Shown here in pieces: positions 25,318 through 34,196 of a stretch of DNA of 64,000 nucleotides. Source of the DNA: CAVQKZ01 sp963837325 (lineage in GTDB: Bacteria > Actinomycetota > Actinomycetes > Mycobacteriales > Jatrophihabitantaceae); the NCBI GenBank assembly GCA_963837325.1, contig CAWIMV010000001.1, positions 1,798,001 to 1,862,000 of the forward strand, read 5' to 3'. The notes beneath the pieces are model-generated. The model was not told the DNA's origin and searched no databases. It saw only the letters and a list, made by a program, of their open reading frames with translations. The translations under genes and the position numbers were made by a program. Numbering within the stretch: the stretch's first letter is position 1; the number at the start of each line of letters is the position of its first letter.

Positions 25318-26187
25318 GTGCAGCGCGTGACGTCCAACGTCTTCACGTCCACTGAAATCCGTGGCTGCAACCCCAGCTACGTGGTCACATCCGACGGCGT
25401 CGTCGTCATCGACACCCCGCAGTTGCCGACCAAGGCCGTCGAGGTGCGGGAGGAGGCGCAGGCGCAGGGCCCTATCCGCTACGTCGTCAACACCGAGCAC
25501 CACGTCGATCACATCTTCGGCAATTACTACTTCAAAGGCGCTGGTCAGGTCGTGCACCACCAAGGCGTTGCCGACAACTTCATGGTGCCGACGCCGGATC
25601 TGGACCCCTACGACTACGCGGCCGAGGCGATCCCCACCGACGATCCCGACGGTGCGTCGCTGTTCCCCGAGCGCAACGAGTACTACGACGACCCCAACCG
25701 CGGCGACCTGGTCTTCACGGGTGACCTGGATCTGCGCGTCGGCAAGCACACGTTCCACCTCATCCACACCCCCGGGCACACCCCCGGTCAGGTCGCGGTG
25801 TACGTGCCCGAGGAACGAGTTGTCTTCACCGGGGACACCGTCTTCTCCGAGTGCCAGACCTGGCTGATGACGTCCGACATCGACGAATGGCTCAACACCC
25901 TCGAAGTGCTGCGCAGCCTTGACGTCGATCGCATCGTGCCGGGGCACGGGCCGGTGACGAGCAAGGAGTACCTCGCGACCCAGCGCTCAGTGCTGCTCGA
26001 GTGGACCAGCGCCGTCGCGGTTGCGGTGGCCAAGGGCTGGTCGCGTGACGAGACCATCGCCCGAGTCAACTTCGCCGAGCGGTACCCGGTCGACGTCGGC
26101 CAGGGCTACATGATGGACCACATCCAGACGCTCAACGCGGCGTCGCTGTGGGACAAGTTCACCGCGACCCGAGCGCCGGCCCGATGA
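25318..26187 (+). CDS. Metallo-beta-lactamase-fold hydrolase
   Basis: A 289-aa MBL-fold protein. The first metal motif reads E60-H-H62-V-D64-H65, so Glu replaces the first His of the usual HxHxDH. Later ligands are normal: HTPGHTPGQ, FTGDTVF (Asp) and PGHGPV (His). GTG at 25318 is chosen because GGAGG lies 6-8 bases upstream; the frame is open further upstream across the promoter. The stop overlaps the SDR start (ATGA). Family members hydrolyse esters, lactones and thioesters; here the substrate is unknown, but the operator ties it to the catabolic regulon. Confidence 0.82.
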   Translation: MQRVTSNVFTSTEIRGCNPSYVVTSDGVVVIDTPQLPTKAVEVREEAQAQGPIRYVVNTEHHVDHIFGNYYFKGAGQVVHHQGVADNFMVPTPDLDPYDYAAEAIPTDDPDGASLFPERNEYYDDPNRGDLVFTGDLDLRVGKHTFHLIHTPGHTPGQVAVYVPEERVVFTGDTVFSECQTWLMTSDIDEWLNTLEVLRSLDVDRIVPGHGPVTSKEYLATQRSVLLEWTSAVAVAVAKGWSRDETIARVNFAERYPVDVGQGYMMDHIQTLNAASLWDKFTATRAPAR

Positions 26188-26978
26188 GCGCCCTGGACGA
26201 ACTCCAGCGCTTTTCGCTGGCCGACCGCGTGGCCATCGTCGCGGGCGGCTCGGGGGGCGTGGGCGTGCGCACGTGCGCGGCGCTGGCGGCGGTGGGCGCG
26301 AAGGTCGCCATCCTCGGTCGTTCGGCCGAACGGCTCGGCGAGGCCCGCGAAGCGGTCGAGAAGGCGGGAGGCGAAGCCCTCGTCGTCGCCGGTGACATGG
26401 CCGCGAAGGACGAGGCCGACGCGGCCGTGCAGCGCACGCTTGACGCCTTCGGCCGGGTCGACATCTTGATCAACGCGATCGGCGGCGGCGCCGGAACCGC
26501 GCTGTACGCCGCTGAGGAGTACCCCCAGGCGGAGTGGGATCGGATCCTCGATCTCAACCTCACGACCGCCATGCTGGTCTCGCAGGCCGCGGTCCGGGCG
26601 ATGATCGCGGGCGGCCGCGGCGGGTCGGTGCTCAATGTGTCATCGGTGCGCGGCCAGTTGGGCATCGACGCCGGCTACTCGGCCTACGTCGCAGCCAAGG
26701 GCGCCTTGGACGCCGTGACCCGGCAACACGCCACCGAGTGGGCGAAGCATGGCATCCGCGTGAATGCCATTTCGCCGACATTCGTCCGCACTGCCCAGGC
26801 GGCAAGCCTGCTCGCTGATCCGGCGTTCTACGACTCCCTGGTGGGCCGGATCCCGCTGCGCCGGATTGCCGATCCCGACGACCTGGTCGGCGCGATCCTG
26901 TTCTTCTGTTCGGATGCGTCGTCGTTCGTGACCGGCCAGATCCTCACGCTTGATGGTGGCCTCACCGCCACCCAGTGA
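26184..26978 (+). CDS. Short-chain dehydrogenase/reductase
   Basis: A 264-aa SDR. The cofactor loop is GGSGGVG (about 20-26), the NAG motif is altered to INAIGGGAG, the active site reads YSAYVAAKGA (Tyr and Lys spaced as YxxxK), and the C-terminal LDGG is present. It is coupled to the MBL-fold gene. Presumed to oxidise or reduce a pathway alcohol or ketone; substrate unknown. It faces the histidine phosphatase gene tail to tail with a 6-base gap. Confidence 0.85.
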   Translation: MSALDELQRFSLADRVAIVAGGSGGVGVRTCAALAAVGAKVAILGRSAERLGEAREAVEKAGGEALVVAGDMAAKDEADAAVQRTLDAFGRVDILINAIGGGAGTALYAAEEYPQAEWDRILDLNLTTAMLVSQAAVRAMIAGGRGGSVLNVSSVRGQLGIDAGYSAYVAAKGALDAVTRQHATEWAKHGIRVNAISPTFVRTAQAASLLADPAFYDSLVGRIPLRRIADPDDLVGAILFFCSDASSFVTGQILTLDGGLTATQ

Positions 26979-26984
26979 CCCCGG

Positions 26985-27656
26985 CTAGTCCCACGGGCTG
27001 AACGGCCGCGCACTCACCTCGCCCTCCGCGTCCAGGGCGTAGCCGTGCAGGTACGGCGGCTCCCCGGGATCCGAGCCCAGCAGTTGGGCGGCGACCGCGC
27101 GCAGTACCGGTGAATGCGTGATGCCGACGACGGTTGGAGCCGCTACGGCGACGCCGTCGCCCAGGCTGCGCGCGAACGAGGCGACGCGGGTCGTCACCGC
27201 TGCGGCGTCGTCACCGGGCGGGCGGTCGTGCTGCAGCCACCACCCGATGCGGTCGGCCGCGTCCAGGAAGCCGGCGAAGAACGGCACGCTCAACACGTCG
27301 CCTTCCGTCAGTCCGGGCGCTTGTTCGGCGAACGCCGCCGCAGAGCTCACCATGTCGACGCGTGCGCCGCCCAGGTACAGATCGGGGTTGCGCAAGGCAA
27401 ACGCGACGTCTGGACCGACGACCGGCCGCGAAGGATCCGCGCTGCCCAAGCCCTGAGCAAGAAGCTGCGCCGTCTCCTGAGCCCGGCGGGTCGCCCCGCA
27501 CAGCACGCGGATCGGACCGCGCCGGTGCGCCGCCAGGCGACAGCCGGCCTCGTGCGCCTGCGCTCGCCCGGCCGCGGTCAGCGGGACGTCGCCGCGGTGT
27601 GAGTCGACCGCGCCGTGGCGCAACAGGATGAGTTCCGGTGCGGGCCCGGCGGGCAT
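26985..27656 (-). CDS. Histidine phosphatase (phosphoglycerate mutase-like) family protein
   Basis: A 223-aa histidine phosphatase. LLRHGAVD at about 10-17 carries the phospho-accepting His in the RHG motif; GATRRAQETAQ follows, and GITHSPVLR supplies the second catalytic His. It starts 3 bases after the transaldolase stop, so the two are co-translated. The family removes phosphate from sugar phosphates and many other esters. Beside a transaldolase and two dikinase-like proteins, it could dephosphorylate a pathway intermediate; that is inference. Confidence 0.8.
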   Translation of the reverse strand: MPAGPAPELILLRHGAVDSHRGDVPLTAAGRAQAHEAGCRLAAHRRGPIRVLCGATRRAQETAQLLAQGLGSADPSRPVVGPDVAFALRNPDLYLGGARVDMVSSAAAFAEQAPGLTEGDVLSVPFFAGFLDAADRIGWWLQHDRPPGDDAAAVTTRVASFARSLGDGVAVAAPTVVGITHSPVLRAVAAQLLGSDPGEPPYLHGYALDAEGEVSARPFSPWD

Positions 27657-27659
27657 CGA

Positions 27660-28787
27660 CTAGAGCCCGGGATCGGGCAGCAAGACGTCGCGGACCAGCA
27701 GTTCGAGTTCGGCGCAGGCGCCCAGGAATTGGCGAAGGGTTCGCCGCGTGGCCCCGAAATCTTGGAATTCGGCCGGTTCCATGCCGCTCTCGTCGTACGC
27801 CCGCCGGAAATCGGCGAACTTCTCGTAGAGCGTCTCCACCACCGGCGCGGCGACCGGCTCGTCGATTCGCGGCAACGGATCGATACCGCTGGCATTGAGG
27901 CGCACTTGCCACTCGAACGGCGGCGAGATCACGACCTCGCCCCCGACGAGCTGACTCCAGTGCATGTGGTTGCGGAACGCTGCCGACAGCAGCCGCGTGC
28001 GGAAGCCGCGCTCGCGGTAGATCGCGTATGCCTTCTTGAACACCGCGACGCCGGCCCACTCCAGATAGCCGGGGTCGAGAACGATCGCGTCGCGCTGTGC
28101 GACCACCTTGAGCCAGTCGTCGAGCCGGCCGACCATGATCGTGCAGACCGGGCCCATGGCCGAGGTGTCGAGTCCGTCGCGCTCGCGCCGTTCGAGGCCG
28201 CGCTCGATGGCTTCGGCCACCGCAATCGTCTGCGGCACGGTGAACGACACCGTCGCGTTCACGCTGATCCCCCGATAGGTGATCTCCTCCATCGCGGCGA
28301 TGCCCGGGTCGGTGGCCGCGATCTTGACGATCACGTTGTCGGCGAGGTCATTGAATTCAACCGCCTGCTGCACGAGTGCCTGCGTGTCGCGGTGCAGCCG
28401 CGGGTCGGTCTGGATCGAAAGGCGCCCGTTGCGCCCCTTGTGCGCGTCGAAGGCGGTACGCAGCAGCGCGGCCGCATCGACCGAGAGCTCGCGGACCAGC
28501 TGCCAGCCGATCTGCGATTCGGTCGCGGTCGGCTCGGCCGCGGCATACTCGCGGATGCGGCGAGCCCACCGCGGCAGGTCCGCGCGTAACGCCGCCAGCG
28601 CGATGACCGGGTTGCACGTGGCGCCCACCGCACCCCACCCGATCGAGGCCGACAGCTCCGCCGGTGTGGCCGAGTCGTTCCAGAGGCTGGTGGGCGTCGT
28701 CTGGGTCATCCGAAGCAGCGGCGCGGCCTGCGACCCGGCGGGGACCGAGCCGGCTCGCGTGGCCTCCTGAGTCACCGTGTCGCCCAT
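27660..28787 (-). CDS. Atypical transaldolase-family protein
   Basis: A 375-aa TIM-barrel protein of the transaldolase family. ATCNPVIAL near 57-65 corresponds to the family TSNPxI motif, and VIVKIAATD gives the Schiff-base Lys155. It is longer than TalA/TalB (about 315 aa), with extra N-terminal (about 30 residues) and C-terminal (about 60 residues) segments, and the loops around the active site do not look like the pentose-phosphate enzyme. It precedes a histidine phosphatase gene and follows the Liv receptor gene on the same strand. A dedicated aldol cleavage in a catabolic route is a reasonable guess. Confidence 0.72.
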   Translation of the reverse strand: MGDTVTQEATRAGSVPAGSQAAPLLRMTQTTPTSLWNDSATPAELSASIGWGAVGATCNPVIALAALRADLPRWARRIREYAAAEPTATESQIGWQLVRELSVDAAALLRTAFDAHKGRNGRLSIQTDPRLHRDTQALVQQAVEFNDLADNVIVKIAATDPGIAAMEEITYRGISVNATVSFTVPQTIAVAEAIERGLERRERDGLDTSAMGPVCTIMVGRLDDWLKVVAQRDAIVLDPGYLEWAGVAVFKKAYAIYRERGFRTRLLSAAFRNHMHWSQLVGGEVVISPPFEWQVRLNASGIDPLPRIDEPVAAPVVETLYEKFADFRRAYDESGMEPAEFQDFGATRRTLRQFLGACAELELLVRDVLLPDPGL

Positions 28788-28848
28788 GTGTCACTCCTTG
28801 TCGAGCGTCGATGTTCGGTGCGATGCGCGTGCGCCGCCAGACGTGGCC

Positions 28849-28881
28849 GTCGGCACGGCGCCGGGCTGGCGCCGTGCCGAC
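28849..28881 (-). terminator. Hairpin terminator after the Liv receptor gene
   Basis: Perfect 14-bp arms (GTCGGCACGGCGCC and its complement) around a 5-base loop, 17 bases past the receptor gene stop. No T-run follows, which is common for actinobacterial terminators. It separates the receptor gene from the transaldolase gene downstream. Confidence 0.7.
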
Positions 28882-28897
28882 AGCCGAGGTCGGCCCG

Positions 28898-30283
28898 CTA
28901 CTTGCTCCACGGCGGCGGGTTGCCCGAGGTGCAGGAGGGCGACGTCCGGCTGGGTGCCGGCGATTTGGCGCCGAACAGCCCGCCGAACGTCTGGTCGACG
29001 CTGTCCACTGTCTTCACGACCTTGAAGCCCAGCTTGCCATTGTCCTTCGTGATCTGCGTGACGTAGGCCGGCTGGACCGAGTTGCGGTTGCTGTCGAGCT
29101 TGACCTGTCCGTTGGGGAACGACGACTGCATCCCGGCGAGAGCGGACTGCAGTGCCTTCTCGTTGTTGGACAGGTCACCCTTGGTCTGCTCGAGGCCCTT
29201 GATGATCGCTTCCATGCCGTCGTAGTACAGGACGGTGAACAGGCTGTCGACCGGCGCCTTCGGATATACCTTGCCGAAGCCGCTCGTGTATGCCTTCCAC
29301 GCCGCGTCCGTACCGCCCAACGGCACCGGCGAGCCGCCGGTGAGCCCGACGAGGGAGTCGCCAACGGCGAAGGAGGTCGGGTCCATGACCGACGAGCCGC
29401 CGATGACCTTCTTGCCCGGGTTCTCGCCCAACTGCTGGAAGCCCTTTTCCGCCGCCACCGTGTTGGTGCCGCCGGTCAGCAGCAGCACACCGTCGACGTT
29501 GCGAGGCAACTTGGCCACCGGAGACGACCAGTCGGTCTGGCTCAGCGGTACCCAGTTCCGCGCGGTGACGTCTCCGCCGAGCGAGCAGAACTCCTTCACG
29601 AACCCGGCCGCCATCGTGTACGGGTAGGAGTAGTCCTCGCCCAGGATCGCGACCTTCTTCCAGCCCAGCGTCTTGTACGCATAGGTGCCCAGGCCGGCCA
29701 TCCACTGGGCCCCGTCGCCGCCGAAGCGGAAGAAGTTGGGCGCCTTGACCGAGAGGGTGGTGCTCTGCGCGCCTGAGGTGCCGTTGACGAAGGTGACACC
29801 GGGCACACTCTTGGCGTAGTTGGCGACGGCCACGCCCTCGTCGCCCGAAAGTGGCCCGAGCAGGATCTTGACGCCGACGCTCTCGACGAGTCGGCGGGCT
29901 TCGGCGACAGCCTTGTCGGGCGTCGCGTCCGAGCAGCCGAAGCTGATGCTGATGGGCTTGCCGGCCACAGTAGCGCCGCTGACCTGGTCCTGCGCGCCCT
30001 GACCGGCGGCCTTTCCACCGGCATCCTTGACGAGTGCGTACTTCGCCCCGGACAGCGACTCCTGCTCGAACGAGGCGAATGGCCCGCCGCAGGTCGTCAG
30101 CACCCCGATCTTGATTGCACCGGCTGCGGCTGACGGCGGTGCCGCAGCCGTCTTGGGGGCCCCGTTGGAGTTGTTGCTCGAGTTCCCGGACTTCGACGTG
30201 CATCCGACCAGTGCGAGGGCCACGGCGCTCGTAACCAGGAGTGTCTTGGTCAACAAGCCGTGCCGTTTGCTGTGGTACTTCAC
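28898..30283 (-). CDS. Liv-type ABC transporter substrate-binding lipoprotein
   Basis: A 461-aa type-1 periplasmic binding protein with a lipoprotein signal ending in ALVGC and a long Ser/Asn/Ala linker. IKIGVLTTCGGPFASFEQ is the usual LivK opening; ILLGPLSGDEGVA and the YKTLGWKKVAILGEDYSY region match the fold. It is longer than amino-acid receptors (about 370-400 aa), fitting receptors for aromatic or other non-amino-acid ligands. GTG at 30283 is chosen for the signal peptide and AAGGAG upstream. It is detached from livHMGF but has the same promoter-operator, so it is probably their receptor. Confidence 0.85.
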   Translation of the reverse strand: MKYHSKRHGLLTKTLLVTSAVALALVGCTSKSGNSSNNSNGAPKTAAAPPSAAAGAIKIGVLTTCGGPFASFEQESLSGAKYALVKDAGGKAAGQGAQDQVSGATVAGKPISISFGCSDATPDKAVAEARRLVESVGVKILLGPLSGDEGVAVANYAKSVPGVTFVNGTSGAQSTTLSVKAPNFFRFGGDGAQWMAGLGTYAYKTLGWKKVAILGEDYSYPYTMAAGFVKEFCSLGGDVTARNWVPLSQTDWSSPVAKLPRNVDGVLLLTGGTNTVAAEKGFQQLGENPGKKVIGGSSVMDPTSFAVGDSLVGLTGGSPVPLGGTDAAWKAYTSGFGKVYPKAPVDSLFTVLYYDGMEAIIKGLEQTKGDLSNNEKALQSALAGMQSSFPNGQVKLDSNRNSVQPAYVTQITKDNGKLGFKVVKTVDSVDQTFGGLFGAKSPAPSRTSPSCTSGNPPPWSK

Positions 30284-30398
30284 TGACCCACCTGCTCCTT
30301 GTGGTGTGCAGCCGCCCCGGCCGCCCGGGGAGACACGACGTGGTGTCGATCGATCGTCTGCTGAACCGCGCTGTTGGGGGATCGAAGCCATACGACCG

Positions 30399-30450
30399 AT
30401 AATCGATTGACGATTCTCCGGATCATAAGGAGCGGCCCAAACCCCGTCAA
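30399..30450 (-). promoter_or_regulatory. Promoter and operator of the Liv receptor gene
   Basis: On the minus strand TTGACG (30450-30445), a 17-bp spacer and TATGAT (30427-30422) are close to consensus. The palindrome ATAATC-GATTGA at 30399-30410 lies about 5-16 bases after the expected start of transcription. Confidence 0.72.
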
Positions 30451-30479
30451 GACCCTGACACCTGCCCGAGAACCGGCCG

Positions 30480-30521
30480 TTGACACGACACGCGACCGGT
30501 GTACGGTAAATGATCGATTAT
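30480..30521 (+). promoter_or_regulatory. Promoter and operator of the ATP-grasp/phosphohistidine gene
   Basis: TTGACA (30480-30485), 16 bases, TACGGT (30502-30507), then the palindrome ATGATC-GATTAT at 30510-30521, where transcription should start. It is back to back with the receptor promoter, so one regulator could control both directions. Confidence 0.7.
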
Positions 30522-30563
30522 CGGTTAGCGGCATCTCTCGCCGCCCGGTGGAGCAGGGGCGTG

Positions 30564-32699
30564 ATGACGTTCGTATTCGACCTGGAGCATCGGCATGACC
30601 GTCCGCTGGAGGAGGTCATCGAGCTCGTCGGGGGCAAGGCTGCGCATCTCGGGGTCATGCTTTCCGAGCTGAGCCTCCCGGTACCTCCAGGCTTCGTGAT
30701 CTCCACAACGGCCTGCAACGCCTACCTCGCCGACGGTTGGCCGGACGAACTCGACGACCAGTTGCGCCGGCACATGCACGCGGTCGAGCAGCGCGTCGGC
30801 CGGCGCTTCGGCGATCCAGGGGATCCCCTGCTGGTCAGCGTGCGGTCCGGCGCGCCGGTGTCGATGCCCGGGATGATGGACACCATCCTCAACCTCGGTC
30901 TCAATGACGCCACCGCCGCCGGCTTGGCCCGAGTGACCGCCGATGACGCATTCGCCGCAGACTGCCTGAAGCGCTTCGGCGCAATGTTCACCCAGATCGT
31001 CGGCTCCGACACGGTTCCGGCGGAGCCATGGCAGCAACTGCGAGCGGCGATCGAGGCGGTGTTCCGGTCGTGGAACAGTGACCGGGCCAAGGCGTACCGC
31101 GCGGTCGAAGACATCCCGGACGAACTGGGCACCGCGGTGACCGTGCAAACCATGGTGTTCGGCAACCGGGGCACCCCGTCCGGGACGGGCGTGCTGTTCA
31201 CCCGTGATCCCTCGACCGGAGAGCGGACGCTGTTCGGCGACTTCATGTTCGGCGCCCAGGGCGAGGACGTCGTCGCCGGCACTCATCACACCGAACCGAT
31301 CGCGGTGTTGCAGGATCGCGCGCCCGACATCGCCCGCGACCTCTGGCGGTACGCCGACGCTCTCGAGCACCGATTCGCCGACATGTGCGACATCGAGTTC
31401 ACCGTCGAGCAGGGCCGACTCTGGATGTTGCAGGTGCGCACCGGGAAGCGCAGCCCGCAAGCCGCACTGCGGATCGCCGCGGAGATGGCCGACGACCCCG
31501 ACTTCCCGCTTTCGCGCGCGGACGCCGTGCATCGGGTGCGGCGCCACTTGGCCGATCCACCCACGACGTGGGTGGGTCGCCCGGGTTCGCTCGTCGCGAT
31601 CACCCGCGGCCTGCCCGCGTCGCCCGGTCTGGCGACGGGCGAAGTGGTGTTTTCCCCGGCGCTCGCCGCCGGCGTGGCCGAGGCCGGGCGCCCGTTCATC
31701 CTCGTCCGGGCAGAGACATCTCCCGAAGACGTGCCGGCGATGGCGAAGGCCGCAGGTGTGCTCACCTGCCGCGGCGGGCTGGCCAGTCACGCCGCGGTGG
31801 TGGCTCGCGGTTGGGGAATCCCGGCTGTGGTCGGAGCCAGGGAGGTCGACATCGCAGGTGACACCTGCACGATCGGCCCCGATCGCTTCGCCGCCGGCGA
31901 CACGATCTCCATCGACGGCTCGACCGGTGAGGTCTTCGCCGGCGAGGTGGCCGGCGAGCAGACCGTCGTCCCCGAGGCGCGCACTTTGCTCACATGGGCC
32001 GAGGAACTCGGCATCGCGGTTTCGGCCGACGACCTGGAGCCGGTCGCAGCGCCACCGGATTCGGCGGGACCGTCGTCGGCCGTGTCGACCGACGATGTCG
32101 TGGCCTGCCTGTCGATCAAGACCATCGCCGCCTCGGACGGGCTGGCCGCGGCGCTGCTGAGTTCGGAGGACACCCTCGCGTCGCTGCTCGCCGCCTTGAC
32201 CGATGACGGCCTGATCCAGACCGTCGCCGGCGCATGGCAGCTCACTGACGCAGGCACGCGTCGCGCCGAAGAATTGCTGGGCGCCGACCGCGATCGGTGG
32301 GGCCGGGACAACGCCGCTGGCGCGCTCGACGACTTCGTCCCGCTCGACCAGCGGATGAAGGAGACCGTGACGGCCTGGCAGTTGCGCACTGTGGACGGTG
32401 AGCAGGTGATGAACGACCACAGCGACGACGAGTACGACGCCGCCGTCATCGCCCGGCTGGAGGCGTTTCACGAAGACGCGGTGCGGTGGCTGCAGTCTCT
32501 CGGCAGCGCGGTCGGCCGGTTCGGCGGCTACCTGGCCCGGTTCCAGCGCGCGATATCAGCCGTCCGCGCCGGCGACGACCGATTCATCGCCTCGCCGCGG
32601 GTCGACAGCTACCACAGCATCTGGTTCGAGCTGCACGAGGACCTCATCCGGCTGGCCGAGCGCACCCGCGAGGACGAGGTCGCGGCCGGACGGGCCTGA
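30564..32699 (+). CDS. Dikinase-like protein: ATP-grasp plus phosphohistidine domain, no PEP barrel
   Basis: About 711 aa. Residues 1-320 resemble the PPDK/PEP-synthase ATP-grasp domain (GGKAAHLG, PPGFVISTTACNAYL, SVRSGAPVSMPGMMDTILNLG region, FTRDPSTGE). A swivelling phosphohistidine domain follows, with the catalytic His409 in RGGLASHAAVVARG. The PEP-binding TIM barrel is absent; instead the last 200 residues look like a winged helix plus a helical bundle. So it can accept phosphate from ATP but lacks the known acceptor domain. ATG at 30564 is chosen for AGGGG upstream. A second protein with the same His domain is encoded at 38622, in the same regulon. Confidence 0.8.
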   Translation: MTFVFDLEHRHDRPLEEVIELVGGKAAHLGVMLSELSLPVPPGFVISTTACNAYLADGWPDELDDQLRRHMHAVEQRVGRRFGDPGDPLLVSVRSGAPVSMPGMMDTILNLGLNDATAAGLARVTADDAFAADCLKRFGAMFTQIVGSDTVPAEPWQQLRAAIEAVFRSWNSDRAKAYRAVEDIPDELGTAVTVQTMVFGNRGTPSGTGVLFTRDPSTGERTLFGDFMFGAQGEDVVAGTHHTEPIAVLQDRAPDIARDLWRYADALEHRFADMCDIEFTVEQGRLWMLQVRTGKRSPQAALRIAAEMADDPDFPLSRADAVHRVRRHLADPPTTWVGRPGSLVAITRGLPASPGLATGEVVFSPALAAGVAEAGRPFILVRAETSPEDVPAMAKAAGVLTCRGGLASHAAVVARGWGIPAVVGAREVDIAGDTCTIGPDRFAAGDTISIDGSTGEVFAGEVAGEQTVVPEARTLLTWAEELGIAVSADDLEPVAAPPDSAGPSSAVSTDDVVACLSIKTIAASDGLAAALLSSEDTLASLLAALTDDGLIQTVAGAWQLTDAGTRRAEELLGADRDRWGRDNAAGALDDFVPLDQRMKETVTAWQLRTVDGEQVMNDHSDDEYDAAVIARLEAFHEDAVRWLQSLGSAVGRFGGYLARFQRAISAVRAGDDRFIASPRVDSYHSIWFELHEDLIRLAERTREDEVAAGRA

Positions 32700-32705
32700 A
32701 TCCCG

Positions 32706-34196
32706 TTAGCGTGCCGTCGGCATGTCGAAGGACGCCTCCAGATCCAGCTCGGGCCAGCGGGCCGTGACGACCTTGGACCGGGTGTAGAAGCGCACCCCGT
32801 CGGGACCGTGCACGTGGTGCTCGCCGAACAACGAGTCCTTCCAGCCGCCGAACGAGTGATACGCCATGGGCACCGGAACCGGCACATTGACACCGATCAT
32901 GCCGACGTTGACGCCGCGGACGAACTGCCGGGCGGCGCCGCCGTGCGAGGTGAAGATGGCGGTGCCGTTGCCGTAGGGGTTGGCGTTGATCAGTTCGATC
33001 GCCTCTTCCACCGTGCCGGTGCGCAGCACCGAAAGCACTGGGCCGAAGATCTCCTCGCGGTAGACCTCCATCTCCGGGCGGACGCCGTCGACCAACGTCG
33101 GCCCGACGAAGAAGCCGTTCTCGTAGCCCGGCACGACCAGCCCGCGCCCGTCGACGACCACCTTCGCCCCGCTCTCCTCCCCGGCCGAGACCAGGCCGAC
33201 GATCCGGTCGCGCGAGGCCTTCGTCACGATCGGACCCATGTCGCTCTCAGGGTCACGGCCGGGTCCGACCCGCACCTGCCGGCTGCGCCGGTCGAGGGAC
33301 TCGATGAGATCGTCCGCTACCGAGCCGACGGCCACCGCCGCGGAGATCGCCATGCACCGCTCGCCGGCCGAACCGTACGCCGCGGCCGCCAGGTGATTCG
33401 AAGTGAACTCCAGGTCGGCGTCGGGGAGGATGATCGCGTGGTTCTTGGCTCCGCCGAGCGCCTGGACCCGCTTGTTGTGACTGGTCCCACGCTCATGCAC
33501 GTACCGAGCGATCGGGGTGGAACCGACGAAGGAAACCGCCGCGACATCAGGGTGATCGAGCAAACCGTCCACCGCGACCTTGTCGCCGTGCAGCACGTTG
33601 AACACGCCCGCCGGCAGACCGGCCTCGGCCCAGATCTCGCCGAGAAGGTTGGCGGCCGACGGATCGCGCTCGCTCGGCTTGAGGATGAACGTGTTGCCGC
33701 ACGCGATGGCCACGGGGTTCATCCAGAGCGGCACCATGGCCGGAAAGTTGAACGGAGTTATCCCGGCGACCACACCGAGTGGCTGCCGGAAGCTGAAGCT
33801 GTCGACGCCGGAGGACACCTGGTCGGAGTAGTCCCCCTTGAGCAGGCTCGGTATGCCGCAGGCGAACTCGACGACCTCCAGACCACGCTGCACCTCCCCG
33901 ATGGCATCAGAGAGCACCTTGCCGTGCTCGTCGGTGATCGCCTCAGCGACGTCTTGCTGGCGCCGGTTCAGGATTTCGCGAAACGCGAACAGGATTCGGG
34001 TGCGCTTGCTCAGCGAGGCCTGTGACCACTCCTCGAAGGCGGCACCCGCGGCCTGCACCGCGCGGTTGACGTCGCTCGGTTCCGCGAGCAGCACCTGGGC
34101 CTGCTGTTCCCCCGTGGCCGGGTTGTACACGGCGCCGAACCGGGTCGAATCGCCAGTCGTCTCCGCGCCGTCGATCCAATGCCGAATGGTTCTCAC
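32706..34196 (-). CDS. mmsA: CoA-acylating (methyl)malonate-semialdehyde dehydrogenase
   Basis: A 496-aa ALDH of the MmsA/IolA type: GITPFNFPAMVPLWM, the catalytic Cys in SAGERCMAIS, GGAKNHAIILPDAD and the IGVNVPVPVPMAYHSFGG end are all diagnostic. It converts malonate or methylmalonate semialdehyde to acetyl- or propionyl-CoA with NAD and CoA. GTG at 34196 overlaps the hydroxylase large-subunit stop. It is the last gene of the operon that starts near 40439, so the pathway probably yields a semialdehyde that enters central metabolism here. Confidence 0.92.
   Translation of the reverse strand: MRTIRHWIDGAETTGDSTRFGAVYNPATGEQQAQVLLAEPSDVNRAVQAAGAAFEEWSQASLSKRTRILFAFREILNRRQQDVAEAITDEHGKVLSDAIGEVQRGLEVVEFACGIPSLLKGDYSDQVSSGVDSFSFRQPLGVVAGITPFNFPAMVPLWMNPVAIACGNTFILKPSERDPSAANLLGEIWAEAGLPAGVFNVLHGDKVAVDGLLDHPDVAAVSFVGSTPIARYVHERGTSHNKRVQALGGAKNHAIILPDADLEFTSNHLAAAAYGSAGERCMAISAAVAVGSVADDLIESLDRRSRQVRVGPGRDPESDMGPIVTKASRDRIVGLVSAGEESGAKVVVDGRGLVVPGYENGFFVGPTLVDGVRPEMEVYREEIFGPVLSVLRTGTVEEAIELINANPYGNGTAIFTSHGGAARQFVRGVNVGMIGVNVPVPVPMAYHSFGGWKDSLFGEHHVHGPDGVRFYTRSKVVTARWPELDLEASFDMPTAR

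Noticed and set aside
30525..32471. 648-codon open frame antisense to the ATP-grasp/phosphohistidine gene
   Set aside because: Its protein is Arg/Gly/His-rich without family motifs; it is a by-product of GC-rich third positions on the other strand.
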